This document shows, piece by piece, positions 1 through 6,554 of a stretch of DNA of 9,586 bases. The notes beneath the pieces are model-generated. The model worked only from the letters and a program-made list of their open reading frames with translations. It searched no databases and was not told the origin of the DNA. A program made the translations under genes and the position numbers. Each line of letters starts with the position of its first letter. The stretch's first letter is position 1. The stretch lies in contig JARYLH010000050.1 of the NCBI GenBank assembly GCA_029907755.1, positions 1 to 9,586 of the forward strand. The letters are read 5' to 3'. The stretch is from Candidatus Methanosuratincola sp. Lineage in GTDB: Archaea > Thermoproteota > Methanomethylicia > Methanomethylicales > Methanomethylicaceae.

Positions 1-2
1 CA

Positions 3-359
3 GCCGCAGCCATTTACGCGTCGTCGATGAGCGGGCTCTCCGAGCCTAGGCTGGAGGCGGCCGCCTGCATAGTGGCATCAGAGATATTGCTGCAGAATGG
101 AAACTCCTCAGAAAAATGGTCACTGTGGGATCCGGTTTACGAACCCAGCAACTATTTTAGCCCCGCATTGGGCGTTGAGATCGAAATCAGGGCTACCTGC
201 TACAGCGTTTCTCCGTCGGGGGGAGTTGCAAGATTGTGGATTAAGCAGGGACCGCCTAGGGAGGCGATCAACTGGTCCGCGCAAAAGTACGTGGAGGGGG
301 CTATCCTAGACGACGGATCGTTTGTGAGGCTTGAGGTGTACGCAAGAGAGGGATTTTAG
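3..359 (+). CDS. C-terminal part of a secreted/pilin-like protein (5' end outside window)
   Basis: The reading frame is open from the first bases of the window (residues AAAIYASS precede the first ATG at 27), so this is most likely the C-terminal part of a longer protein whose N-terminus lies upstream. A full start at 27 is possible but would leave no signal peptide. The visible part starts with an amphipathic helix (RLEAAACIVASEILLQNG) followed by a short beta-rich domain with two N-glycosylation sequons (NSS, NWS) and one cysteine in the beta part. This helix-then-sheet layout, and its place ahead of three proteins with pilin-like N-termini, suggests a minor pilin or pseudopilin whose hydrophobic N-terminal helix is cut off. 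It ends 13 bp before the preferred start of the next gene, as in an operon. I do not recognise a named family, so the function is inferred from context. Confidence 0.62.
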   Translation, partial: AAAIYASSMSGLSEPRLEAAACIVASEILLQNGNSSEKWSLWDPVYEPSNYFSPALGVEIEIRATCYSVSPSGGVARLWIKQGPPREAINWSAQKYVEGAILDDGSFVRLEVYAREGF

Positions 360-372
360 GGTGTGCACATTG

Positions 373-828
373 ATGGTTTCCAAGATCAGAACGCCGGTGT
401 TGCATCATATGAGGGGGAGGGGCGGAGGCGGCAAAGGGGTTGCGTTGATTTTTGACTGCGCAGTTGCCTGCATCATAATAATAGTCGGCCTCGCCACCTA
501 CAGCTCGCTTGCTACCCACCTGCCGCCTGGACCGGATCAAGGCCTCGGGCAGTTTGCCACTAACATCCTGGCTCTTTTGGATTCGAAAGGTTGTCTTGCA
601 CGCTTGATAGAGGGGCGGGACTCGTCAGCAATTCGCAGGGCTCTGGGAGAGCTCCTGCCGGATGGGACGAGCTACTGCATCTCCGTCTATTCTACCGATT
701 GGGAGCCCTATTGGTCCTTTTTCTCCCCAGGGTTTGACTGGAGAAATGCGGCTGCCTCGACCCCATACCTGGTCTCGTCCGAGTCAAATCCAGAGCCGTA
801 CTTGGTGACGCTCGCGATATCCAGATGA
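373..828 (+). CDS. Pilin-like membrane-anchored protein with class III-type signal sequence
   Basis: With the ATG at 373 the product is 151 aa. The N-terminal arm is basic and glycine-rich (GRGGGGKG, about residues 15-22), then one hydrophobic helix (VALIFDCAVACIIIIVGL, 23-40). A K-G junction directly before the helix fits cleavage by an archaeal prepilin peptidase, leaving an acidic residue at mature position 6. The ectodomain has a helix (LGQFATNILALLDSKG, 58-73), then LGELLPDGTSYCISVY (91-106), which resembles a pattern I recall from uncharacterised archaeal pilin-like proteins. C74 and C102 could form a disulfide outside the cell. The frame is open back to an ATG at 331, overlapping the previous gene. 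I prefer 373 because of AGGGTG at 358-363; ATG 409 is a third option. It is probably co-transcribed with the gene upstream. The specific role is unknown. Confidence 0.72.
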   Translation: MVSKIRTPVLHHMRGRGGGGKGVALIFDCAVACIIIIVGLATYSSLATHLPPGPDQGLGQFATNILALLDSKGCLARLIEGRDSSAIRRALGELLPDGTSYCISVYSTDWEPYWSFFSPGFDWRNAAASTPYLVSSESNPEPYLVTLAISR

Positions 829-989
829 AAATAATTTTGGAGAAATGCCACTGGTCTCTGGCAATTCACCGCCTCAGGGAATGGACGGTAAGGGGTCCGA
901 ATCCGCCCGCGCCGAGGGCATCTCGGATCAAGAGGCGCTGGAACCATGCAGAGAAGAATTCGGGAAGGTGATCAGACCATGTAGGCGAG

Positions 990-998
990 TTTATTTAT
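990..998 (+). promoter_or_regulatory. Possible TATA box ahead of the 162-aa pilin-like gene
   Basis: The run TTTATTTAT is the most TATA-like sequence in the gap. A start about 22-27 bases downstream of its centre would fall at about 1016-1021, inside the Shine-Dalgarno at 1014-1020. Box and Shine-Dalgarno are therefore unlikely to be used together. This is a weak candidate for an internal promoter. Confidence 0.25.
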
Positions 999-1013
999 CC
1001 TTGCCAGATCTGC

Positions 1014-1020
1014 AGGAGGT
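1014..1020 (+). promoter_or_regulatory. Strong Shine-Dalgarno (AGGAGGT) fixing the start at 1027
   Basis: AGGAGGT lies 6 bases before ATG 1027. It is the best ribosome binding site in the left cluster and fixes the start of the 162-aa protein. Confidence 0.75.
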
Positions 1021-1026
1021 CCGCAG

Positions 1027-1515
1027 ATGGGACGGGTTTGCTGCACCAGGTGGAGGGCGGGCGTTGCGCGCCCGATTAATCTGATCTTGACGACTTTTGC
1101 CGTCCTGTTGGTTACTGCTGCTGTTGCGGCTGAGGCCAGGATTACCGACGTCCTGCATGCGGAGGGCTGCACAGACCTACAGACCATAAAATCACTCAAC
1201 CTGTTGATCCAGAGGGCATACCTCTCAGAGCCAGGGAGCGGGACCACGTGCACCTTACATTGGGCGGGGCAGCCGGCAGAGATAAGGGGATACGGCAACC
1301 GTTCTACGGTGACTTTCCCAACCAAAATTGACCCTGACCAAGGCGCTCTGGGGCTGCAAGACCCCGGTTCCATCATCCGATCGTTCCATTCGAACGGGAC
1401 TCATATGACCGTCGAATACAATGTTGGGATGAACAATCTGACGGTACCTGCAGGCGACCTGGTGCTCGTAATAATTAGAACCCATGACGGGGTGAGGCTC
1501 GAGTTGGGGCTCTGA
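1027..1515 (+). CDS. Small pilin-like secreted protein
   Basis: The product is 162 aa, with a start fixed by a strong Shine-Dalgarno. The N-terminus is basic (RWRAG, residues 8-12), followed by VARPINLILTTFAVLLVTAA (13-32), one hydrophobic helix. The sequence after the glycine resembles the VSPVI-type start of mature archaeal pilins, so cleavage after G12 is plausible; an ordinary Sec signal peptide cannot be excluded. The ectodomain begins with a helix containing C48 (about 45-66) and continues as a beta-rich domain with C75 and three sequons (N91RS, N123GT, N137LT). C48 and C75 could be disulfide-bonded. It ends GDLVLVIIRTHDGVRLELGL, typical of closing beta strands. Length and layout match type IV pilins or minor pilins. 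I recognise no named family. The role is inferred from the topology and from similarly built neighbours on the same strand. Confidence 0.75.
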   Translation: MGRVCCTRWRAGVARPINLILTTFAVLLVTAAVAAEARITDVLHAEGCTDLQTIKSLNLLIQRAYLSEPGSGTTCTLHWAGQPAEIRGYGNRSTVTFPTKIDPDQGALGLQDPGSIIRSFHSNGTHMTVEYNVGMNNLTVPAGDLVLVIIRTHDGVRLELGL

Positions 1516-1549
1516 GCCCCAGACCTCCGCTTCTGCTTTGTCGATTTCT

Positions 1550-2494
1550 ATGGAGTGTGGAAGCACGGTGGTGGAAGGATTCTTCGGCGAGCGGTTCATT
1601 TTTAATGGTAAAAAAGACGGCGGCTTCGCGCTGACGGCGACTGCGCTGGCATTGACGCTAATACTGGTCGCTACGGGCTTTCTTATTGCCGGCATGGCTT
1701 GGCCCGGAGGCAGGATGGGGTCCGATTCAGATTTGGCGGGCAAATGGATGGTAAGAAGCCTGCTGAGGAATGCAGGGGCGCACGCCTCAATAACGGGCAA
1801 CCCCATCGACGCAGAGGCATACGTAAACGAATTCATCCAGAGGTCGGCTAATCAGGGAATAAAAAGACTCGTGCCGGAGCCGAACGGTACCGGGTATTCC
1901 CCGATTCAGGAGGGGGCTGATTTCGGCATACGAAAAATTCGGAGTGGTTCAGGAGGGGAAGGCGCAGTTTACGTTGAAGGGCTACCCGCAGGTGCCTACG
2001 CGATAGTTGCAGACAAGCAGGGGGACTTTGCGTTCGCTGGGCCAGCTGAGGCGGGCATGCCGCTCGAGATCAGAGCCCGGCAGTCCGCAGCCGAGGCTTA
2101 CTTGGTCGTCTATTCTGCGGAATCGCTTCAGTATCGCTACCCTCAAACCGGAAACGGCATATTGAGCGCATCGTACTGCTACACGGTTTCGTACATCAGC
2201 CCAGCAATTACTGCCAGCTCATGGGCTTCGCCTCCCGGCTTCGAGTATTTGCGGGTGCGAAACGTCCCTCCCCTTGCGCTCGTGCTCGTCGAGGACTCCA
2301 CAGGGACCTTAAGAGGGGCAGGATGGAAGGCCCCTGCGGACATGGCAGCTTTAGACGGTATACCAGAGATGCAAGTCCATGTGACCGGGATGCCATTTGC
2401 TGGAATTGTCAGGGTGCTCGAGGCGACTGCCTGGCTTCTGACGGAAATCACGGGGGGAGATGCCTTCCTCTATACTAACTACTACGGCGAGTGA
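1550..2494 (+). CDS. Large pilin-like protein with two beta repeats shared with the downstream adhesin
   Basis: The product is about 314 aa from ATG 1550. The frame also allows TTG 1538, and GTG 1568 or 1571 (GGAAG at 1559-1563 suits 1571), so the start is uncertain. Counting from 1538, a basic junction GKKDGG (24-29) precedes one hydrophobic helix, FALTATALALTLILVATGFL (30-49); cleavage between G29 and F30 would be type IV pilin-like. A helical stretch follows (about 63-110), then two copies of a short beta repeat: A at residues 131-192 (with YVEGLPAG) and B at 236-295 (with VTGMPFAGIVRV). The same repeat occurs twice in the 875-aa protein downstream, which suggests a common origin and perhaps a shared assembly or carbohydrate-facing role. 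Its 3' end overlaps the longest reading of the next gene by 35 bp, so the two are probably co-transcribed. No enzymatic motif is visible. Confidence 0.8.
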   Translation: MECGSTVVEGFFGERFIFNGKKDGGFALTATALALTLILVATGFLIAGMAWPGGRMGSDSDLAGKWMVRSLLRNAGAHASITGNPIDAEAYVNEFIQRSANQGIKRLVPEPNGTGYSPIQEGADFGIRKIRSGSGGEGAVYVEGLPAGAYAIVADKQGDFAFAGPAEAGMPLEIRARQSAAEAYLVVYSAESLQYRYPQTGNGILSASYCYTVSYISPAITASSWASPPGFEYLRVRNVPPLALVLVEDSTGTLRGAGWKAPADMAALDGIPEMQVHVTGMPFAGIVRVLEATAWLLTEITGGDAFLYTNYYGE

Positions 2495-5087
2495 TGGGGC
2501 GGGATTTCTTTTGTTGGGAGTCAAAGAGTGTAGCGGCCAGGTGAAATGGGATAATGGACCGGGAGGCTTTGGGCGGGCATTAGGGCTTTTTGTGGCAATA
2601 CTGATGTTCGCCTCATCAATGCCGGTGCAACCGCTTTCGGGCGGGCAGAGCTACGTGACATTTTACAGCGGTGATCAGGTTCTCCTGGCGCCCGAAGGGG
2701 GCACATACGGGAGGGGCACAGGCATGGCTTACTCGATCTCGGAGATTCCGCAGCCACAGGGGTGGATCGAGCCGTTCACCTCGCCCCCGCAGGGGGTGCC
2801 CGTTGCCCAGTGGGCTGCAGCAAACGGGTACGCATTCGAGGGCACAGCGCCGGCGTCAAGCGCGCTCTCGCTCAACGTTACCAACGGGGCGCTGACGTGG
2901 ACCAACAACGACGCCGCCAGGACGAGGGCCGCCTACAACTTCACGCTTTGGAAGTCGCTCGACCAGCCGCTTTACGCCTACGATCTCGCCATCAACATCT
3001 ACGTCGCCAAGGGCTCGTACAGAACCGGTGCCGCGCCGCTCTACCTCACGATCACCGCTTACGACCAGAACATGGTCCCGATAGTCACGCTGAGGTTCAA
3101 CACCTCTGGGACGCAGCTCTACGGCAACGCGTCCGCATATGGCGGATCCCCCGTGGCGCTCGAGAGCTTCTACAACACGGTATCAACATTCACCGTATCG
3201 TCGGGCGGCTACGGCGCGCAGGCGACCCTGAGCCAGAACGCCTCGCAGAAGCTCACGTTCGCGAGCTTCACGCCGATAAGGCACTTGTCGATCAATTACT
3301 TCATAAATGAGGCTGCTTTCGCTCAGTATGATAAGGCGTACACGGTGAAGATCGAGGACGCATCCGCTTCCCCCGCACCGGAGCCACCAGCGCTCTTCGG
3401 CGTACCCGCGGGGGAGTGGTGGTACACCGCCAGCAACGGGGAGACGATCGCGTGGGAGATCCCCGCCGGCGGCGCGGGGGCGCTGAGCCTCGAGGGCCTC
3501 CCGACTGCCTTCAACGGGGAGTTCTCGGCAGCGACGACCGGGGCATGGGTGCCGCAGGGGCTGTCGACATTCGCGGTCTCCGGAGGCAGCCTCAATACGA
3601 AGGGCGGCGGGATTGAGATCACAAACAACGGGCTTGGTCAGCCGGCCGCGGGATTCCCCGGGGCGTACTACGCGCTGCCTGCGCGAGGCGAAGGCGACTT
3701 CTACATCGCCGTGAGGGTGGCGCTCTCATTTGCGGACTACAGGCTGCAGTACGCAAGCAGGATAGGGATCGCCATAACAGACACGGCCGGCAATATTATC
3801 GCATACCTAACTGCTAGTTTTTACCACGCCAAGATGACATCGCCATACGCAATGAACCTGCAGGACTGCTACTTCGGAATCTCCCCCAACAATGCAGAAG
3901 GTGGCACCAAGCTGAGGCCCGGCGGTTCGCTCACGGTTAACATCTCGAGAACGGGCTCGACGTGGCGGATCGTCTGCGGCGAGACGGAGACGGATTGCAC
4001 GGCCACGGGCACGACCGCTTCAATAGGCGGCGTCCTGCTCCACCACACCAACACCGTTAATGATATGAATGCGGGGTGGGATTACGTCCGCACAAACCTG
4101 TCAGCAGAGATAGGGCTCCTGAGCGGTAATGCCGTCCAGCGGGCAGCGAGTGGGGGAACATTCTTCGCGAACACCACTCTCACCTACACGGCGACCAATT
4201 CTGGGATGCCACTGCTGGTTTCAACAACTAGGGAGGACTCGGACGGGCTCAAATTCGCGGGGGTGTCGGAGGGGGACTTGGTTGCAATATTCGGATCCGA
4301 CGGATCCCCTGCCTACAGCACGACCGTCCCGGCGGGCGCCACCGGGATCACCGTTACAGGAGTGCAGCTGCCATTCGCGGGGACAGCCATGGTGACGCGC
4401 AGACCCAACGCTAGGCCCATCGCACAGCACTCTGGCGCCCTTTCCGTCGGGGACACGCTCGCCTTGGCTTGCGACGACCAAGGCGGATGCTCGCTCCTGA
4501 AGATATCCACAGGAGGTGGCTTCCCCGGTGTGCTTGTAACCGGACTTCAGCATGGCTGGAAAGTGGTAGTCACGAGCGGGGGCAGCGATTCAGTCCTCTA
4601 CGCAGGGCACACCGGGGAAGCGCTAGTTTCCCTGCCCACAGAAATAGATGCGATCTCGGTCTTCAAGCCGACCGTCGAGGTGCATTCCACACTCCAGGAG
4701 GGGACCAGTTACGCTCTTGAGAGGATGCTGAAAGCCCCCGGTTTCACGGCCACCGATACGATCTTCTACGAGGTTTCAACCACGGCGTACAGGTACAGGG
4801 TCGAGGTCCGGCTCCTTTCGGTCGAACGACAGTCCAGCGGAGCGATAGGCAGCCTTGACAAGATGACATTTACGTTCAGGATTTATGAGGACGGGGTGCT
4901 GGCCCAAGAGGTTGCTCCGGTAGCTACGATAGGAGAGAACGGGACCGCGATTCCGGTTTCCAAGACAGCCCCGTACACCTTCGCTGCCCTGATACCGGCA
5001 CCGGCTGGATCCCAATCATCAGTGGTAAAGTTCAGAGACCCCGCGTCAGGCATTGTCGTGGAAGGGAGGCTCATTTTTGAGCATTGA
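2460..5087 (+). CDS. Large secreted multi-domain beta protein, probable surface/tip adhesin
   Basis: The product is 875 aa from ATG 2460. Its hydrophobic segment (ALGLFVAILMFASS, 40-53) follows R39, so a later start such as TTG 2511/2514 or GTG 2541 would give a more normal leader; the start is uncertain. A Sec signal is likely, though GG-F at 35-37 resembles the prepilin-like junction of the neighbour. Modules in order: lectin-like beta sandwich 1 (about 100-300), a proline-rich linker (304-315), sandwich 2 (about 340-550), a beta repeat (598-648) with GVQLPFAGTAMV, a CDDQGGC loop (671-677), a second beta repeat (683-737), and a C-terminal beta domain (738-875). Nine N-glycosylation sequons are present (N139, 160, 214, 223, 260, 494, 546, 571, 827). 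There is no C-terminal membrane anchor and no protease or glycosidase motif that I can see. Binding to surfaces or glycans is inferred from architecture and from the adjacent pilin-like genes; an S-layer-associated role is the main alternative. Confidence 0.8.
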   Translation: MPSSILTTTASDGAGFLLLGVKECSGQVKWDNGPGGFGRALGLFVAILMFASSMPVQPLSGGQSYVTFYSGDQVLLAPEGGTYGRGTGMAYSISEIPQPQGWIEPFTSPPQGVPVAQWAAANGYAFEGTAPASSALSLNVTNGALTWTNNDAARTRAAYNFTLWKSLDQPLYAYDLAINIYVAKGSYRTGAAPLYLTITAYDQNMVPIVTLRFNTSGTQLYGNASAYGGSPVALESFYNTVSTFTVSSGGYGAQATLSQNASQKLTFASFTPIRHLSINYFINEAAFAQYDKAYTVKIEDASASPAPEPPALFGVPAGEWWYTASNGETIAWEIPAGGAGALSLEGLPTAFNGEFSAATTGAWVPQGLSTFAVSGGSLNTKGGGIEITNNGLGQPAAGFPGAYYALPARGEGDFYIAVRVALSFADYRLQYASRIGIAITDTAGNIIAYLTASFYHAKMTSPYAMNLQDCYFGISPNNAEGGTKLRPGGSLTVNISRTGSTWRIVCGETETDCTATGTTASIGGVLLHHTNTVNDMNAGWDYVRTNLSAEIGLLSGNAVQRAASGGTFFANTTLTYTATNSGMPLLVSTTREDSDGLKFAGVSEGDLVAIFGSDGSPAYSTTVPAGATGITVTGVQLPFAGTAMVTRRPNARPIAQHSGALSVGDTLALACDDQGGCSLLKISTGGGFPGVLVTGLQHGWKVVVTSGGSDSVLYAGHTGEALVSLPTEIDAISVFKPTVEVHSTLQEGTSYALERMLKAPGFTATDTIFYEVSTTAYRYRVEVRLLSVERQSSGAIGSLDKMTFTFRIYEDGVLAQEVAPVATIGENGTAIPVSKTAPYTFAALIPAPAGSQSSVVKFRDPASGIVVEGRLIFEH

Positions 5088-5148
5088 AGGAAAAAGCCTT
5101 CCGCGATCGTTCAAGGAGGCGGATGCAAACGATTGAGGACGCTGGAAC

Positions 5149-5164
5149 GCCCATAGCAATGGGC
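5149..5164. other. Perfect short hairpin in the convergent region
   Basis: GCCCAT, loop AGCA, ATGGGC: six paired bases with a tetraloop. No T-run follows on the + strand, so it is not a classic intrinsic terminator. It might stabilise the 3' end of the adhesin transcript, or be chance. Confidence 0.35.
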
Positions 5165-5260
5165 ACCGGCTCTGAGCTTTCAAAGACAGCATCCGGTCAT
5201 TGGAAGAGTTCGCCAGGGGACCCACGAGAAGATGCCCGCAACCATTCCCCATGCAAGTGA

Positions 5261-5270
5261 CAACAAAAAG
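5261..5270 (-). terminator. Oligo-T tract, probable terminator of the DUF373 gene
   Basis: On the minus strand this reads CTTTTTGTTG, beginning 16 bases after the DUF373 stop codon. Archaeal RNA polymerase terminates mainly at T-rich tracts without needing a hairpin, and the position is right. Confidence 0.5.
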
Positions 5271-5286
5271 CGAGGGAATCCGGCAA

Positions 5287-6375
5287 TTAGACCTGCGGGG
5301 AGCCGCTCGGTTTCTTCAGCCTCGTCGGGATGGTGAATATCACGGCGAGCAGGGTGCAAACGAGGACCCCAAGACCCGCTGAAAGGATAAGCGGTGTTGC
5401 GCCGCTGGCTGGATTAGCAATGATTGAAGAGGCGTCCAACGTCACTTGCCTTATGAAGATAAGTGACACCAGACCGACGATCTCGTGCCAGAGCTTCGGT
5501 GCCCCTTCCAAGTACTTGACCACAGCTTTGCCGCCCAGGAAGATCGCTATACCTATGACGAGGAGGTCGATCGTGTTTGATAGCGCCAGGCTCACGAAAA
5601 TCGCCAGCTGGTCTGGGAGGGTCACGCTCATGATTGCAAGGCTTAGCCCCTGGTAGATGGCCACGGAGGCGATTATACCAGCGATTACAGTTGTTATGAA
5701 CCGGATGGGCGACTCTGACCAGACCTGCTTAAGCGCGCTGTCTATCCTGAAGCCCTTAACAAGCAGTATCGCCCCAACGACCACGCCCAGGGTGATCAGG
5801 GCATAGTTTATCAGGTCCAGGAAGTACAGCAGGGTGGTGACTATGAGGACTGTCCCAGGAACCCCCAGCCCGAGCTTCGAGTGCTGCGGCTCTGAGAGCT
5901 TCTTTAGATACCTGTACAGCAGGACGTACGTCTCTTCGACGCTCTTCTCCTGCTGGACGAATATCCTCTTGACCGAGATTATAGGCACCCTTGACTGGAT
6001 TGTCGGGATGACCTGTTCATCTGCAGCCCCGTCGCTCACGAAGACCACGCCGTCGGCATCGAAGTGACTCAGAACCTCCTCAAGCTCACGGCTTATCTTC
6101 AGGTCTGCCTTGAAACCCCCTTCAGCGGATCCTGCTATCACGGCGACTTCGCATTCGTAACCCTCGCTGAGAATCGAGTCGTAAGTATTGATTGCTGCGA
6201 ATATGGAATTGACATCCGAGTCCTCCGGGCTTTTCACGGCGAAAAGGGTCGCCACGGAGGAGACCGCGTCCCTGCCTATCACTGGAGTCTTTGCTCCTGT
6301 GACGCGACCAACATCGTCATCCTTGTCGACGCTGAGGACGAGAATCCTCTTGCCCTTGAGGCTCATTAAATCCAC
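5287..6375 (-). CDS. DUF373 family archaeal membrane protein
   Basis: The product is 362 aa from GTG 6375, or 359 aa from ATG 6366. The N-terminal soluble half matches what I know of the archaeal DUF373 family: ILVLSVDKDDDVGRVTG (11-27) with its aspartate cluster, SPEDSDVNSIFAAINTYD (49-66) and VFVSDGAADEQVIPTIQSRV (111-130). The C-terminal half (about 169-350) has roughly six membrane helices and a short basic tail (RLKK, 352-355). The family has no established biochemical role that I know of. Conserved acidic clusters in a cytoplasmic domain on a multi-span membrane protein would suit a nucleotide- or metal-dependent sensor or transporter, but that is speculation. It is monocistronic by layout, with its own BRE/TATA and T-tract, and converges on the adhesin cluster. 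GTG 6375 lies 28 bases from the TATA centre, which favours a leaderless GTG start. Confidence 0.9.
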   Translation of the reverse strand: MDLMSLKGKRILVLSVDKDDDVGRVTGAKTPVIGRDAVSSVATLFAVKSPEDSDVNSIFAAINTYDSILSEGYECEVAVIAGSAEGGFKADLKISRELEEVLSHFDADGVVFVSDGAADEQVIPTIQSRVPIISVKRIFVQQEKSVEETYVLLYRYLKKLSEPQHSKLGLGVPGTVLIVTTLLYFLDLINYALITLGVVVGAILLVKGFRIDSALKQVWSESPIRFITTVIAGIIASVAIYQGLSLAIMSVTLPDQLAIFVSLALSNTIDLLVIGIAIFLGGKAVVKYLEGAPKLWHEIVGLVSLIFIRQVTLDASSIIANPASGATPLILSAGLGVLVCTLLAVIFTIPTRLKKPSGSPQV

Positions 6376-6397
6376 TATTTAGGTATCATAAGGGGTC

Positions 6398-6415
6398 GAT
6401 ATTTAAAACGTTTCC
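6398..6415 (-). promoter_or_regulatory. BRE/TATA promoter of the DUF373 gene
   Basis: The minus strand reads GGAAACG followed by TTTTAAATATC: a purine/A-rich BRE directly upstream of a TATA box centred near 6404. Transcription would start about 25 bases downstream, at about 6379, almost at the GTG start codon (6375), so the message is leaderless or nearly so. No Shine-Dalgarno precedes the start, which agrees. Confidence 0.65.
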
Positions 6416-6554
6416 ACATGAAACAGAAATCCTTAAAAATGGCTTCGCGCGGCAGCAGTCCCCGGGAAGCTCTGCTAGGCGCTGAATCAGCATGGCAATG
6501 GGAAAGAATCTAGATGTCCAGGCGCACCCATCCGCCTGCCTGAGAAATGAGGGT

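Larger units (their letters stand above)
829..1026. other. Intergenic stretch in the pilin-like cluster
   Basis: This 198-bp gap is the largest inside the left gene cluster. It holds a short inverted repeat (TGCCA 846-850 with TGGCA 859-863), an AT-rich TATA-like run (TTTATTTAT, 990-998) and a strong Shine-Dalgarno just before the next gene. A 79-codon open frame crosses it (845-1084), but its product is low-complexity and hydrophilic, with no signal sequence, and it overlaps the next gene, so I do not call it. I see no tRNA or other RNA gene here. Confidence 0.4.
5088..5286. other. Convergent intergenic region
   Basis: This 199-bp stretch lies between the stop codons of two convergent genes. 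It holds a small hairpin directly after the adhesin stop (GAAGG 5086-5090 with CCTTC 5097-5101), a perfect 6-bp stem with a 4-base loop (5149-5164), a wider inverted pair (ACCGG 5165-5169 with CCGGT 5193-5197) and a minus-strand T-tract next to the DUF373 stop. No tRNA-like or convincing coding sequence is visible. It probably serves transcription termination for both sides. Confidence 0.5.

Noticed and set aside
845..1084. 79-codon + strand open frame between two pilin-like genes, with GGAG just before its ATG
   Set aside because: The spacing of GGAG to ATG is only 2 bases, the product is low-complexity and polar with no domain, and it runs 58 bases into the well-supported gene starting at 1027.
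1255..1836. 193-codon minus-strand open frame across two + strand genes
   Set aside because: It lies antisense to two genes with clear signal-like helices and a good ribosome site. The product has no recognisable motif; long antisense frames are common at this GC content.
4291..4308. Close direct repeat of GGATCC in the adhesin gene
   Set aside because: It encodes ordinary GSDGS residues in a turn of the beta repeat; two 6-base copies are not significant.
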